Shown: positions 1 through 6,783, counted from the stretch's first letter. The stretch is DNA of 8,148 nucleotides from an uncultured Polycyclovorans sp. (GCA_936928855.1 CAKZHZ010000040.1:1-8148), one strand, 5' to 3'. The notes: a model not told the origin generated them from the sequence alone. Numbers and translations are program-made.

Positions 1-2258
1 TATTTCTTGGCAGTGCCGTAGTTGTACTTGTAGCCACCGTAGTAGTAGCCGTACTTATAGCCATAGCGGCCATGGCGGCCGCGGCCGACCTGGTTGAATA
101 GGGTGCCGCGCACCTGCACGCCGGCGCGGTGCAGGCGGCTGGCGGTTTCTTCGATCATGCGCATGGGGTGCTCGCCCGCTTTCAGCACGATGAGGCTGAT
201 GCCGGCGTGGCGGCCGATGATGGCGGCGTCCGTTACCGCCAGCACGGGCGGGGTGTCGATGATGACGTGATCAAAACTGCGGGACAGGCCGTTGATCAGC
301 TCCACGAAACGCTCGTTCACCAGCATTTCGCTGGGGTTTGGCGGGAGCGTGCCGGTGGGGATGACCCACAGGTTGGGGAAGGGGGTGCTCTTGACGCACG
401 CCTCCGGTTTGGCGGCGCCGCTGATCATGTCCGACAGGCCCGGTTCACGGGTTTTGTTGACCATCTTGTGCAGATGACCGCGGCGCATGTCCGCATCAAT
501 CACCACCACGCGACGCCCGGCATCGGCGAGGGCCGCACCGAGGTTGATGCTGACGAAGGACTTGCCCAGATCCGGCTCGGGGCCGGTCAGCATGATGATG
601 TTGTTGGGGGCATCCATGGCGGCGAAGTGCAGGGCGGTGCGCACGCTGCGGATGGCTTCCATGGCCGGGCCCTTGGGTTCGGCTATGGCGAGCATCAGGG
701 GAGCGATCTTGTTCTTGTCCAGCAGCTTGGCGAGCTTGCCTTGCTCTTGGCTGTAAGGGATGGTGCCGTAGGTGGGGAGGCCGAGCTTCTTCTCCACTTC
801 AGACGGATCTTCCACGCCGTTGCGCAGCAAATGCATGAGGAAGGCGAAGCCGGTGCCCAGTATCAGTCCTGCCAGCAGGCCAACGATGAGTGACTTTGGT
901 CTGCTCGGGGCGGTCGGGTGTACCGGTTTCACGGGCAGGTCAACGATACGGATGCTGCCGATCGTGCCGCTCTTCACCACTTCCAGCTCTTGGGTGCGGT
1001 TCAGCAGGCTGATGTACAGCGCGGTGCTGACTTCCAGGTCACGTGAGAGCTGTAGGGCCTTTTGTTCGATATCGGGCAGCTTGCGCACACGCTCGCTCAC
1101 GCGGGCCAGCTGGCTGTTGACCTGTGCGATCTGGGAATCCAGCGATTCCACCACCGGGTGGTTGACGGTGTAGCGCTGCAGGGCTTCGGTGCGCTCCTGC
1201 ACCAGTACGGATTTAGCTTGTTCCAGTTCCACGCTGCGCGTCAGTACCGCGGCGGTTTCCTGGGTGAGATCCGCAGTGCCCTGTTGCACCTTGAACTGGT
1301 TGAGCCTGGCTTCGGCCGTTTCGACTTCCTTGCGCAACTCGGGGAGTTGTTGGCTGAGGAAGTCCAGCGTCTGCTCGGCCTCGGCAGAACGGCGGTCGAT
1401 GTTTTGCCGCTGATAGACGTTGAGCACTTCGGTGAGAATGCGTGCGATCTGCTCAGGGTCGCCTCCTTCGTATCGCAGGGTGACGATGCCTTCTGCATTT
1501 CGGGAAGCGGTGGCGGCGAGGCCGCGTTGAACCGCGCCAATGGCACTTTCTCTCCGGAGCTTTCGGACCTGAAACACGCGCCCAGGTTCGCCCACCAACT
1601 CTTGCACGAAGATGGAAAGCCGTTCGCTGCTTACCTGAGTAACCAACCGCTCCCCGACAAGGCCTGAAACCAGCGGTTGGTAGTTGGCGTCTACCAGGGC
1701 GAAGGCATCACCTTCCTGCTTCAGCACGTAGAGCGGGACGCCCACCATGTTTGGAGGCACCTCTAACGAGGTGACCGTGATTTTCTCGCCACCCCAGCTA
1801 TATTCGGAGCGGTTCAGGGGCTGTAACCAGGCGGGTGCGCGACCGAAACGGTCGCCACCGTGACGGCGGGCAAAGGCATCGCCGAGCCAGGGCATGCGCA
1901 GCGGATGTGCCTGAATATCCAGGCCCAGTCGTTCCACGACGCGCCCCAGCACCATGCGGCTGCGGAGAATTTCAATTTCCGCTGCGACAGGAATGTCGCT
2001 GCCGATGGAGTCCGCGGTCTGGGCAAATGCAATGCGGGCGCTGTTGGAGTTTTCCTCCACCTGCACCAGCGCATCCGTGGAGTAGGTGGGCGGGGTGACA
2101 AAGAGGTACCAGAAGGAAGCCGCAAGCCCCAGCACCGTGGCGGCCAGGATGTAAGGCCAGCCGGACAGCAGGATGCCGAACAACTCGCGCAGGTCGATGC
2201 CGTCGTCCAGGGCTTCGTCGGGGCGCGCGGCCGGGGCGGTGGGCAGTCGGTCGGTCAT
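1..2258 (-). CDS. wzc: Wzc-type polysaccharide co-polymerase with tyrosine autokinase domain (3' end at window edge)
   Basis: Inner-membrane polysaccharide co-polymerase with a cytoplasmic BY-kinase domain. In this family it works with the Wza channel to polymerise and export capsule or exopolysaccharide, controlled by cycles of tyrosine phosphorylation. Seen: TM1 at about residues 34-54; a periplasmic Wzz-like region with a long charged, heptad-rich stretch at about 230-420; a Pro-rich segment 442-455 just before TM2 (about 456-478); Walker A ending G-K-S with Lys566; Walker A' IDADMRR with Asp588 and Asp590; Walker B IIDTPP with Asp668; and a tail with nine Tyr in its last 22 codons. 752 codons are visible, normal for Wzc. 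The last two bases read TA, so the next codon is either a stop or one more Tyr. The ATG at 2258 lies 82 bp after the wza stop and has no clear Shine-Dalgarno. The frame is unbroken. Confidence 0.95.
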   Translation of the reverse strand, partial: MTDRLPTAPAARPDEALDDGIDLRELFGILLSGWPYILAATVLGLAASFWYLFVTPPTYSTDALVQVEENSNSARIAFAQTADSIGSDIPVAAEIEILRSRMVLGRVVERLGLDIQAHPLRMPWLGDAFARRHGGDRFGRAPAWLQPLNRSEYSWGGEKITVTSLEVPPNMVGVPLYVLKQEGDAFALVDANYQPLVSGLVGERLVTQVSSERLSIFVQELVGEPGRVFQVRKLRRESAIGAVQRGLAATASRNAEGIVTLRYEGGDPEQIARILTEVLNVYQRQNIDRRSAEAEQTLDFLSQQLPELRKEVETAEARLNQFKVQQGTADLTQETAAVLTRSVELEQAKSVLVQERTEALQRYTVNHPVVESLDSQIAQVNSQLARVSERVRKLPDIEQKALQLSRDLEVSTALYISLLNRTQELEVVKSGTIGSIRIVDLPVKPVHPTAPSRPKSLIVGLLAGLILGTGFAFLMHLLRNGVEDPSEVEKKLGLPTYGTIPYSQEQGKLAKLLDKNKIAPLMLAIAEPKGPAMEAIRSVRTALHFAAMDAPNNIIMLTGPEPDLGKSFVSINLGAALADAGRRVVVIDADMRRGHLHKMVNKTREPGLSDMISGAAKPEACVKSTPFPNLWVIPTGTLPPNPSEMLVNERFVELINGLSRSFDHVIIDTPPVLAVTDAAIIGRHAGISLIVLKAGEHPMRMIEETASRLHRAGVQVRGTLFNQVGRGRHGRYGYKYGYYYGGYKYNYGTAKK

Positions 2259-2293
2259 GGGGCAGGCAATCAGACGGGGGCAGCGCAACACTG

Positions 2294-2326
2294 CCAAAAA
2301 AGCACGCGGCGCAGTGTGCGCCGCGT
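2294..2326 (-). terminator. Intrinsic terminator or attenuator between the wza-like and wzc-like genes
   Basis: A perfect 10-bp stem (2304-2313 acgcggcgca pairing with 2317-2326) has a 3-base loop. On the minus strand it is followed, two bases later, by six T (2301-2296). This is the layout of a rho-independent terminator in the direction of the wza-wzc operon. It lies in the 82-bp gap, so it would end part of the transcripts after wza and lower wzc output, or act as an attenuator. The structure is seen; its role is inferred. Confidence 0.75.
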
Positions 2327-2340
2327 ATCAAATACGGGGC

Positions 2341-3462
2341 TTACTCGGAGATGCTGTCGATGCGGTCCACCAGCAGCACAGGCAGCAGGATGGACTGCAG
2401 GCTGGGCAGAATCTGCGAAATGAAGCGGTTGAAGCGGGTAACCGGGCGGGTGGAGACGTACACGATGTCGCCATTAGCCAGCTGGAACTGGTCCGCCAGG
2501 ATGAAGGACTCCGGCGAGGCGCCGTTCATGTGGAACACCCGGGCGGCGTCCACGTCACCACGGATCACGAAGATGCTGCCGGGCTTGGCGGTGCCGGTCT
2601 GCAGGTAGTTGCTGCCGCCACTGCTACTGCCCGATTTGCTTTCCACCAGTACTTCGGCCAGTGACGTGGCATAGGGGTCGATGAACTCGGTGCGGTTGGG
2701 GGCTTCGCCCAGTACATACACGCGGTTTTCGTTGCGCGGCACGAATACCACGTCGCCGTCCTGCAGTACCCAGTTCTGGCCAAAGCTGGGGCTTTGGATC
2801 AGGGCGAACACGTCCACCGGGTATTCCACGCCGCCGCGTTTGAGCACTACCTTGCGCAGGTCGGCCTGTTCGTTCTGCTTGGCGGCGATGACGGCCTCGG
2901 GGATGGTCATCGGGCGGTCGGTGATGGGCAGGTAGCCCGGTTCCGCAACGGCGCCCGCCACGGCAACGCGCTGGCTGCGGTATTCGGACACGCGCACGTT
3001 GATCTGCGGCCGGGTGATGTACTTGGCCAGCGCGCTCTGGATCTCGTTATAGGCCTGTCCCACGGTAAGGCCGGCCACGCGCAGGGCGCCGTACAGGGGG
3101 AGGAAGATGTAGCCGTCCTCGCTGACCACGTACAGGGACTCAGCCTGGCGGTCCACGGTGCCGGCAATCCCCTGGTCGCCATACAGGCTCTGGTTGACGA
3201 AGATCGACAGCACATCGCCGGGGCCAACGCGGTAGGCGTAGTTCTGCAAGGTGAGGCTGCCTACGGGTGGGGCCGCCACATCAGGGGGACGTACCGCGAG
3301 ATTGGCCACCAACTCGGGGGTGACAGCCTCCACGGTAAAGGGAATTTGATTGGCGGGGGCGGGGGTGTCATAGCTGGCACCCATGCCGGCACATCCTGTG
3401 AGCAGCACGCCAGCGGCGGCGCCAATGGCCGCCAGGGCCACGCGGGGTTTGACGACGATCAT
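2341..3462 (-). CDS. wza: Wza-type outer-membrane polysaccharide export lipoprotein
   Basis: Outer-membrane lipoprotein of the OPX/Wza family, which forms the octameric channel through which capsule or exopolysaccharide leaves the cell and which docks on Wzc. Its 373 aa match the usual Wza length (E. coli about 379). Seen: a hydrophobic signal with lipobox L21-T22-G23-C24; the polysaccharide-export domain at about 76-160, opening with YRVGPGDVLSI; two SLBB-type repeats at about 164-242 and 247-337, with the phrases GDVVFVP and GDIVYVSTRP; and a C-terminal amphipathic helix at about 340-367, which in Wza forms the outer-membrane alpha-barrel. AGGGA stands just upstream of the ATG, though only about three bases away. 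It is the first gene of the pair and diverges from the plus-strand gene at 3733. I saw no convincing sigma-70 promoter upstream. Confidence 0.96.
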   Translation of the reverse strand: MIVVKPRVALAAIGAAAGVLLTGCAGMGASYDTPAPANQIPFTVEAVTPELVANLAVRPPDVAAPPVGSLTLQNYAYRVGPGDVLSIFVNQSLYGDQGIAGTVDRQAESLYVVSEDGYIFLPLYGALRVAGLTVGQAYNEIQSALAKYITRPQINVRVSEYRSQRVAVAGAVAEPGYLPITDRPMTIPEAVIAAKQNEQADLRKVVLKRGGVEYPVDVFALIQSPSFGQNWVLQDGDVVFVPRNENRVYVLGEAPNRTEFIDPYATSLAEVLVESKSGSSSGGSNYLQTGTAKPGSIFVIRGDVDAARVFHMNGASPESFILADQFQLANGDIVYVSTRPVTRFNRFISQILPSLQSILLPVLLVDRIDSISE

Positions 3463-3535
3463 GCTTCCCTAATCCCTATGTCGCATCGTTGTCTTGGAAT
3501 ACTAGCATTGGCGGGATGATTGGAGGATGAACAGA

Positions 3536-3560
3536 GGGTGGGGGCTGGGTTTTGGGGGGG
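3536..3560 (+). other. Canonical G-quadruplex-type motif upstream of the wza-like gene
   Basis: Four G tracts of 3, 5, 3 and 7 are separated by loops of 1, 2 and 4 bases on the plus strand, 74 bp upstream of the wza-like start codon. This meets the usual G3+N1-7 pattern. It lies in the divergent intergenic region, so it could affect transcription of either flanking gene. It could also be chance in GC-rich DNA. Confidence 0.4.
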
Positions 3561-3575
3561 CAGCTGCCTGTCTTT

Positions 3576-3594
3576 CGTCATGCCCGGGATGACG
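3576..3594 (+). repeat. Short REP-like palindrome, probably degenerate
   Basis: The arms cgtcat and atgacg flank a cccggg core. The cgtcatgcccggg start resembles the 5' part of the palindromes in the array at 4599-4924, but the second half and the CTTGA loop are missing. It is best read as a truncated or decayed copy. Confidence 0.4.
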
Positions 3595-3610
3595 TCACCT
3601 ACTCATCTGC

Positions 3611-3640
3611 CGTCATGTCCGACTTGATCGGGCATCCAGG
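3611..3640 (+). repeat. REP-like palindrome, single copy
   Basis: The stem 3615-3622 pairs with 3628-3635 (one G-U pair) around the loop cttga, bounded by cgtc and ccag. It is the reverse complement of the B-type palindromes at 4646-4666 and 4825-4845, with one base difference in the stem. It lies upstream of the unknown secreted-protein gene, whose downstream flank carries the main array. Confidence 0.7.
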
Positions 3641-3720
3641 GGTAACACGGTACAGATGCCATTGCCCCCGTGGCGCGTTACCATGCGGTCACGACAAACG
3701 GGCGCATTGAAGCCCCGAGC

Positions 3721-3728
3721 GGAGAGAG
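3721..3728 (+). promoter_or_regulatory. Ribosome binding site that sets the start at 3733
   Basis: Purine-rich ggagagag lies four bases before ATG 3733. It supports this start over the GTG at 3670 in the same frame, which would put 21 hydrophilic residues before the signal peptide. Confidence 0.7.
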
Positions 3729-3732
3729 TTTC

Positions 3733-4593
3733 ATGCCGGTGATGAGCAACCCCTTGATCGCAACCCGGGCGGGGGCGGCGGGCGCCCTGTTGTTGGCCCT
3801 GATGTGCCCTCCGGCCATGGCTGCCAAGATCTGTACGCTGGGGCCGCCGATTGACGGGCTGTCCACCGTGGAACGCTCCTTGGGAGACTGCCTGGAGCGG
3901 CTGCGGCGCTACGACGGCGAACCTGACGGTTACGGTCGGGTTTACGCCCGCTATGGGAATGCGGACCTCGCGGTCGACGCGGCCGGCAGTTACCGCTACT
4001 ACGAAGACGGGCAGACGTGGGCGCAATTTGCCGGCGCGCCGGGCTGGAAGTCGGTGCTGCTGCGGGATATCGATCCGCCGGGCAAGGCGGAAGCGGCTGC
4101 AGAGGCGGAAGCCGCAGTCGAAGCTGACCCGGCAATGGACGATGGGGAGGCAGCGGCAGAGGTGGCCTCCGCCGCCCCCGTGGCAGCAGCAGCCTCTGCG
4201 GCGGCGGCCGGTTCCGCAGGCGCCACGGCCGTCAGCTTCGGCGCGCAGCGGCGCGCCACGGCGGAGACGCCGGTCAAGAAGGTGGAGCCCAAGGCGCCAG
4301 TCGTCAGTCGCACGGAATCCGGCAGCCGCGAGGTGACCTATGTCGACCCCAATGCGGTTGCAACCGGTGCCGATGGCGCGGTGGTGCGGTGTCAGTATCG
4401 GGATGCCCAGGGTTGGCAGAGCAGCAACCATTTCACTCTGGAGGCCTGTGCTACGCAGATTCGTGCGGTGCACACCCAGTCGAACCTGCAGGGTGTGACG
4501 CAGGGCTACTGGAACGGCATCTACATCGCCGTGTCCGCCAAGTCCACTTATGTGAGCCGCGATGGTGGCAATGCATGGGAGCCGTTGCGGTAG
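3733..4593 (+). CDS. Secreted protein of unknown function with two copies of a Cys-Cys-Trp domain
   Basis: I do not recognise the family. The 286-aa product starts with a signal peptide (hydrophobic about 12-27, likely cut after A-M-A at 30), so it should be periplasmic or secreted. Domain 1 covers about 34-99 and domain 2 about 220-285. Laid one on the other without gaps they share 12 of 66 residues, including both Cys (34/53 and 220/239, each 19 apart) and a Trp 62 residues after the first Cys (96 and 282). The best-kept part is LAVDAAGSY against IAVSAKSTY, followed by an Asp/Gly turn and the Trp. Between them is an Ala/Glu-rich linker (about 118-167) and a Lys/Pro stretch. Each domain probably holds one disulfide. 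The gene is the only plus-strand one, divergent from wza and convergent with the 5012-6754 cluster, and has REP-like palindromes on both sides. Confidence 0.82.
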   Translation: MPVMSNPLIATRAGAAGALLLALMCPPAMAAKICTLGPPIDGLSTVERSLGDCLERLRRYDGEPDGYGRVYARYGNADLAVDAAGSYRYYEDGQTWAQFAGAPGWKSVLLRDIDPPGKAEAAAEAEAAVEADPAMDDGEAAAEVASAAPVAAAASAAAAGSAGATAVSFGAQRRATAETPVKKVEPKAPVVSRTESGSREVTYVDPNAVATGADGAVVRCQYRDAQGWQSSNHFTLEACATQIRAVHTQSNLQGVTQGYWNGIYIAVSAKSTYVSRDGGNAWEPLR

Positions 4594-4598
4594 GGCAC

Positions 4599-4924
4599 GT
4601 CGTCCCGGCTTCACCGGGGATGCCGCTGCAAGGGTTGGCGTCTGGATGCCCGATCGAGTCGGGCATGACGGTGGATAGATAGGAAACGTCATCCCGGGCT
4701 TGACCCGGGATCCAGCTGCGGCGGTCGGAGTCTGGATACCCGATCAAGTCGGGCATGGCGGTGGAGGGGTAGGCGACGTCCTCCCGGACTTGATTCGGGT
4801 CCAGTTGCGACGGCCGGGTTCTGGATGCCCGATCAAGTCGGGCATGACGGTGGATAGGTGTAGGAAACGTCATCCCGGGCTTGACCCGGGATCCAGCTGC
4901 GGTGGTCGGAGTCTGGATACCCAA
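4599..4924 (+). repeat. BIME-like array of alternating REP palindromes
   Basis: This fills most of the 418-bp gap between genes. Two palindrome types alternate. Type A has stem atcccggg with loop cttga: 4691-4711 and 4872-4892 are perfect, while about 4602-4621 and 4782-4799 are degenerate. Type B has stem atgcccga with loop tcaag or tcgag: 4646-4666 and 4825-4845 are perfect, 4736-4756 imperfect. Each palindrome is bounded by cgtc on one side and ccag/ctgg on the other. B read on the other strand also has loop cttga and the same borders, so A and B are one family in alternating orientation. The array also repeats with a period of about 180 bp: 4681-4740 and 4862-4921 differ at one base. A ninth partial copy ends near 4924. 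Such elements are usually spread by REP-associated transposases; none is visible here. Confidence 0.85.
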
Positions 4925-4961
4925 ACCACGTCCAGCACGACAGGCCTCAACCATCACCCAC

Positions 4962-4993
4962 AAAAAACCCCGTGCTCATCACACGGGGTTTTT
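4962..4993. terminator. Bidirectional rho-independent terminator
   Basis: The stem ccccgtg (4968-4974) pairs with cacgggg (4982-4988) around a 7-base loop. A run of six A precedes it and five T follow it, so it works as a terminator on either strand. It sits between the converging plus-strand gene ending at 4593 and the minus-strand cluster ending at 5012, serving both. Confidence 0.92.
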
Positions 4994-5011
4994 GCGTTGC
5001 CGCGATAGGCC

Positions 5012-5407
5012 TTATGCGTCACCGGTGACCGGCTGCAGCGTCAGGTTGCCGCTGGCGTCTACCACAATGTTCACCACTACCGGGCCGGTTGCAGTGTTGA
5101 TGGTGACGTTGTTGAGGGTGAAGCCGCCATTGGCGCCTGCAACAGCACCCGGTGCGGCTTTGAGGGCGGCAACGGTGGCGGCCGGCGGGGCCTGAATGGT
5201 GACGGACTGGGCGATGGTGGTGACGGTGCCGCCGCCGCTGGAGACGCTGTTGACGCCGCCGGCACTGTTGACGGCTGCGGTCACGCCCGGGAGCGGGGTT
5301 ACGGTGCCAGCGGGGCTGGAAACCGGGCCCGGGGCCACGACGGAACCCGCGGTGGCGGCGCCGGCGCTCAGGGCGGCGGCAATGGCGATCAGAAGGGGAG
5401 CTTTCAT
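5012..5407 (-). CDS. Small secreted protein of unknown function, paralogue of the protein at 6338-6754
   Basis: A 131-aa exported protein with a signal peptide (residues 1 to about 20, ...AATA). The mature part is rich in Val, Thr, Ala and Gly, has no Cys, and ends in short patterns typical of beta strands (VTINTATGPVVVNIVVDASG). Residues 61-127 align without gaps to the same positions of the 138-aa protein two genes upstream, with 23 of 67 identical, and an APGP...TPLP.VT.AV segment follows the signal in both. AGAGGA lies seven bases before ATG 5407, which is preferred over an in-frame start at 5602 inside the barrel gene. It begins 26 bp after the barrel gene ends, so it is very likely cotranscribed, and the terminator at 4962-4993 closes the cluster. 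The family is not recognised; a role at the cell surface or in the periplasm is inferred. Confidence 0.82.
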   Translation of the reverse strand: MKAPLLIAIAAALSAGAATAGSVVAPGPVSSPAGTVTPLPGVTAAVNSAGGVNSVSSGGGTVTTIAQSVTIQAPPAATVAALKAAPGAVAGANGGFTLNNVTINTATGPVVVNIVVDASGNLTLQPVTGDA

Positions 5408-5433
5408 GTTGGAATCCTCTTTAGGCGGGGCGA

Positions 5434-6243
5434 TCAGAACTGCCAGCTGTAGCCGAGGCCGCCGGCAAATTCGCTGTCGCTGTCGTTGCGTTCGGTGACG
5501 TTGACCATGCCGACGCTGATGGACAGCGGCAGGCTGCGCACCGGCACGGCGGAAACGCCGAGGTTGAGGCCGGTGCCCGCCCAGTCGGCGATCAGCGACC
5601 ACTGTTCATGCGGCATCAGCGCGATGCCACCAAAGGGGGTGACGTCGTCTTCGCCCGGGTCGTCAAAGCGGCCGTTGCCCAGGCCGAAGTTGACGGCCAG
5701 CGGCAGGCGCTTGCCATCGGCGCCCAGATCGAAGACCTTGGTGCCGACCACATACACGCTTTCGTCGGCGTCATCGGCATTGCCCCAGCCCGCCACGTTT
5801 TCAACGCCCACGGCGATGGCCGTGGTGGCATCCAGGTTGCGGTGCAGCTTGAGGTTGAGGTTGCCGTCATCGCCAAAGCTTTCGCGCAGGCTGATGATGT
5901 TGATCGTGGCTTCCAGGCCGACGGCGTTGGTGGAGTCGCCAAAGCCGGCGATGAAGCCCATGGAGCCGTCGTAATCATCAGAGGCGGTCTTGGGCAGGGT
6001 GGCACCACCGATGCCGACGCCCACGGTGCCCCAGTTGGCGCCGAAGCCTATTGCGGAGCCAAAAGCGATACCCGGAGAGGCGACGGCGGCGCTACCACCC
6101 TGGATCAGGGCTTGAAGCTGCGCGGACGTGAGGCCCAGATCCTGCGCGGTGAGGGTGGGGGTGCCCTGGGCGTGCGCAAGGCTGGCGGCGGCAAGGCCAC
6201 CGGCCATCAGCGCTGAGCGGATAAGGGAAGGGCGAAAGGCCAT
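5434..6243 (-). CDS. Putative outer-membrane beta-barrel protein of unknown function
   Basis: A 269-aa protein with a signal peptide cut likely after A-H-A (residue 25). A short Leu/Gln-rich segment at about 30-50 (LTAQDLGLTSAQLQALIQ) could be a periplasmic helix or plug. The rest alternates Gly/aromatic-rich, beta-prone strands with Asp/Asn-rich turns (such as 88-93, 123-128, 155-161, 193-200 and 252-257). It ends in G-Y-S-W-Q-F; a terminal Phe after an amphipathic strand is the recognition signal for the BAM machinery. Strand spacing suggests a small barrel of about 8-12 strands; this is inference. AGGAG lies six bases before the ATG. It sits between two genes for paralogous small secreted proteins, which suggests the three products act together. 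No specific porin or adhesin family is recognised. Confidence 0.82.
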   Translation of the reverse strand: MAFRPSLIRSALMAGGLAAASLAHAQGTPTLTAQDLGLTSAQLQALIQGGSAAVASPGIAFGSAIGFGANWGTVGVGIGGATLPKTASDDYDGSMGFIAGFGDSTNAVGLEATINIISLRESFGDDGNLNLKLHRNLDATTAIAVGVENVAGWGNADDADESVYVVGTKVFDLGADGKRLPLAVNFGLGNGRFDDPGEDDVTPFGGIALMPHEQWSLIADWAGTGLNLGVSAVPVRSLPLSISVGMVNVTERNDSDSEFAGGLGYSWQF

Positions 6244-6289
6244 GAGGCGCTCCTGATGCGTGTGCGGATGTACGTTTCAACAATAGCAC

Positions 6290-6305
6290 TCCCGTCGTGA
6301 CGGGA
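6290..6305. other. Short perfect hairpin between two cluster genes
   Basis: The arms tcccgtc (6290-6296) and gacggga (6299-6305) form a tight stem in the 94-bp gap upstream of the barrel gene. No T run follows on the minus strand, so it is not a standard terminator. It could stabilise mRNA ends or be a decayed palindromic repeat. Confidence 0.35.
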
Positions 6306-6337
6306 AGCCATTCATATAAGGGGGCGTTGCCAGCCGT

Positions 6338-6754
6338 TCATCGGCTGAACGTGGGCTGTTCCTCGCTGGGATCGACGGGTAACAGCGTGATGCGGCCACT
6401 GCCATCAAGGCTGACGTGGACGCTGAGGGGTCCTTGCGCTGTTGTCAGCGTTACCGAGCGTACCATCACCCCACCGTCGGCGGTGGGCTGCGCGCTGGCA
6501 AAGCTGCGGATCACGTTGAGGGTGGGGCGTGGCGGACGCGGGATCGACATCGGCCGTACCAGCGTGGCGAGGCTGCTGCCGCGCTCGGTGCGGATGATCT
6601 GTCGGTTCGGGCCGCTGTGGACGGCGCGGGTCACGCTGGGCAGCGGGGTGAGGGTGCTGACGGCACTGGCCGGGCCCGGGGCCGGGGCGCCGCCCGCATG
6701 GGCAAGGCCGCTCAGCATCATCAGGGCGGACGCGCAAAAGGCGATCAGTTTCAT
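6338..6754 (-). CDS. Small secreted protein of unknown function, paralogue of the protein at 5012-5407
   Basis: A 138-aa exported protein with a signal peptide ending in A-H-A at residue 20. It shares with its paralogue an APGP motif right after the signal, a TPLP.VT.AV segment, a Gly-Gly at 94-95, Gly-Pro at 108-109, a D.SG at 117-120 and a TL.PV at 123-127. Residues 61-127 line up without gaps. It is more basic and Pro-rich in the middle (Arg at 51, 55, 58, 67, 73, 76) than the other copy, and its C-terminus is about seven residues longer. ATG 6754 was chosen over the in-frame GTG at 6763 because an AGGTG stands six bases before it and the signal peptide then begins M-K-L. It is first of the three-gene cluster, 94 bp before the barrel gene. 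No known family recognised. Confidence 0.8.
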   Translation of the reverse strand: MKLIAFCASALMMLSGLAHAGGAPAPGPASAVSTLTPLPSVTRAVHSGPNRQIIRTERGSSLATLVRPMSIPRPPRPTLNVIRSFASAQPTADGGVMVRSVTLTTAQGPLSVHVSLDGSGRITLLPVDPSEEQPTFSR

Positions 6755-6783
6755 CGTGGGCACCTGCCGGATGGAAACCGGAT

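Noticed and set aside
129..893. 254-codon plus-strand frame opposite the wzc-like gene
   Set aside because: It is antisense to the Walker-motif kinase domain and has no motif of its own.
2794..3519. 241-codon plus-strand frame opposite the wza-like gene
   Set aside because: Its composition (Gly/His/Val-rich) is what antisense reading of a GC-rich gene gives. The minus strand carries a complete Wza-family protein.
3670..3732. Upstream GTG start for the secreted-protein gene
   Set aside because: It would add 21 polar residues before the signal peptide. The ATG at 3733 has a purine-rich site at proper distance.
3613..4692. 359-codon minus-strand frame opposite the unknown secreted-protein gene
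   Set aside because: It has no recognisable domain or ribosome binding site and starts inside the palindrome array. The plus strand there has a signal peptide, ribosome binding site and an internal domain duplication, so it is the coding strand.
4451..4963. 170-codon minus-strand frame across the palindrome array
   Set aside because: It is read through the REP-like palindromes, which give the repeated peptide pattern typical of spurious translations of such elements, and it overlaps the 3' end of the signal-peptide-bearing plus-strand gene.
5408..5602. Longer start for the 131-aa secreted protein, inside the barrel gene
   Set aside because: The extra residues are an Arg/Gln/His-rich out-of-frame reading of the barrel gene. 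The ATG at 5407 has AGAGGA and opens a signal peptide.
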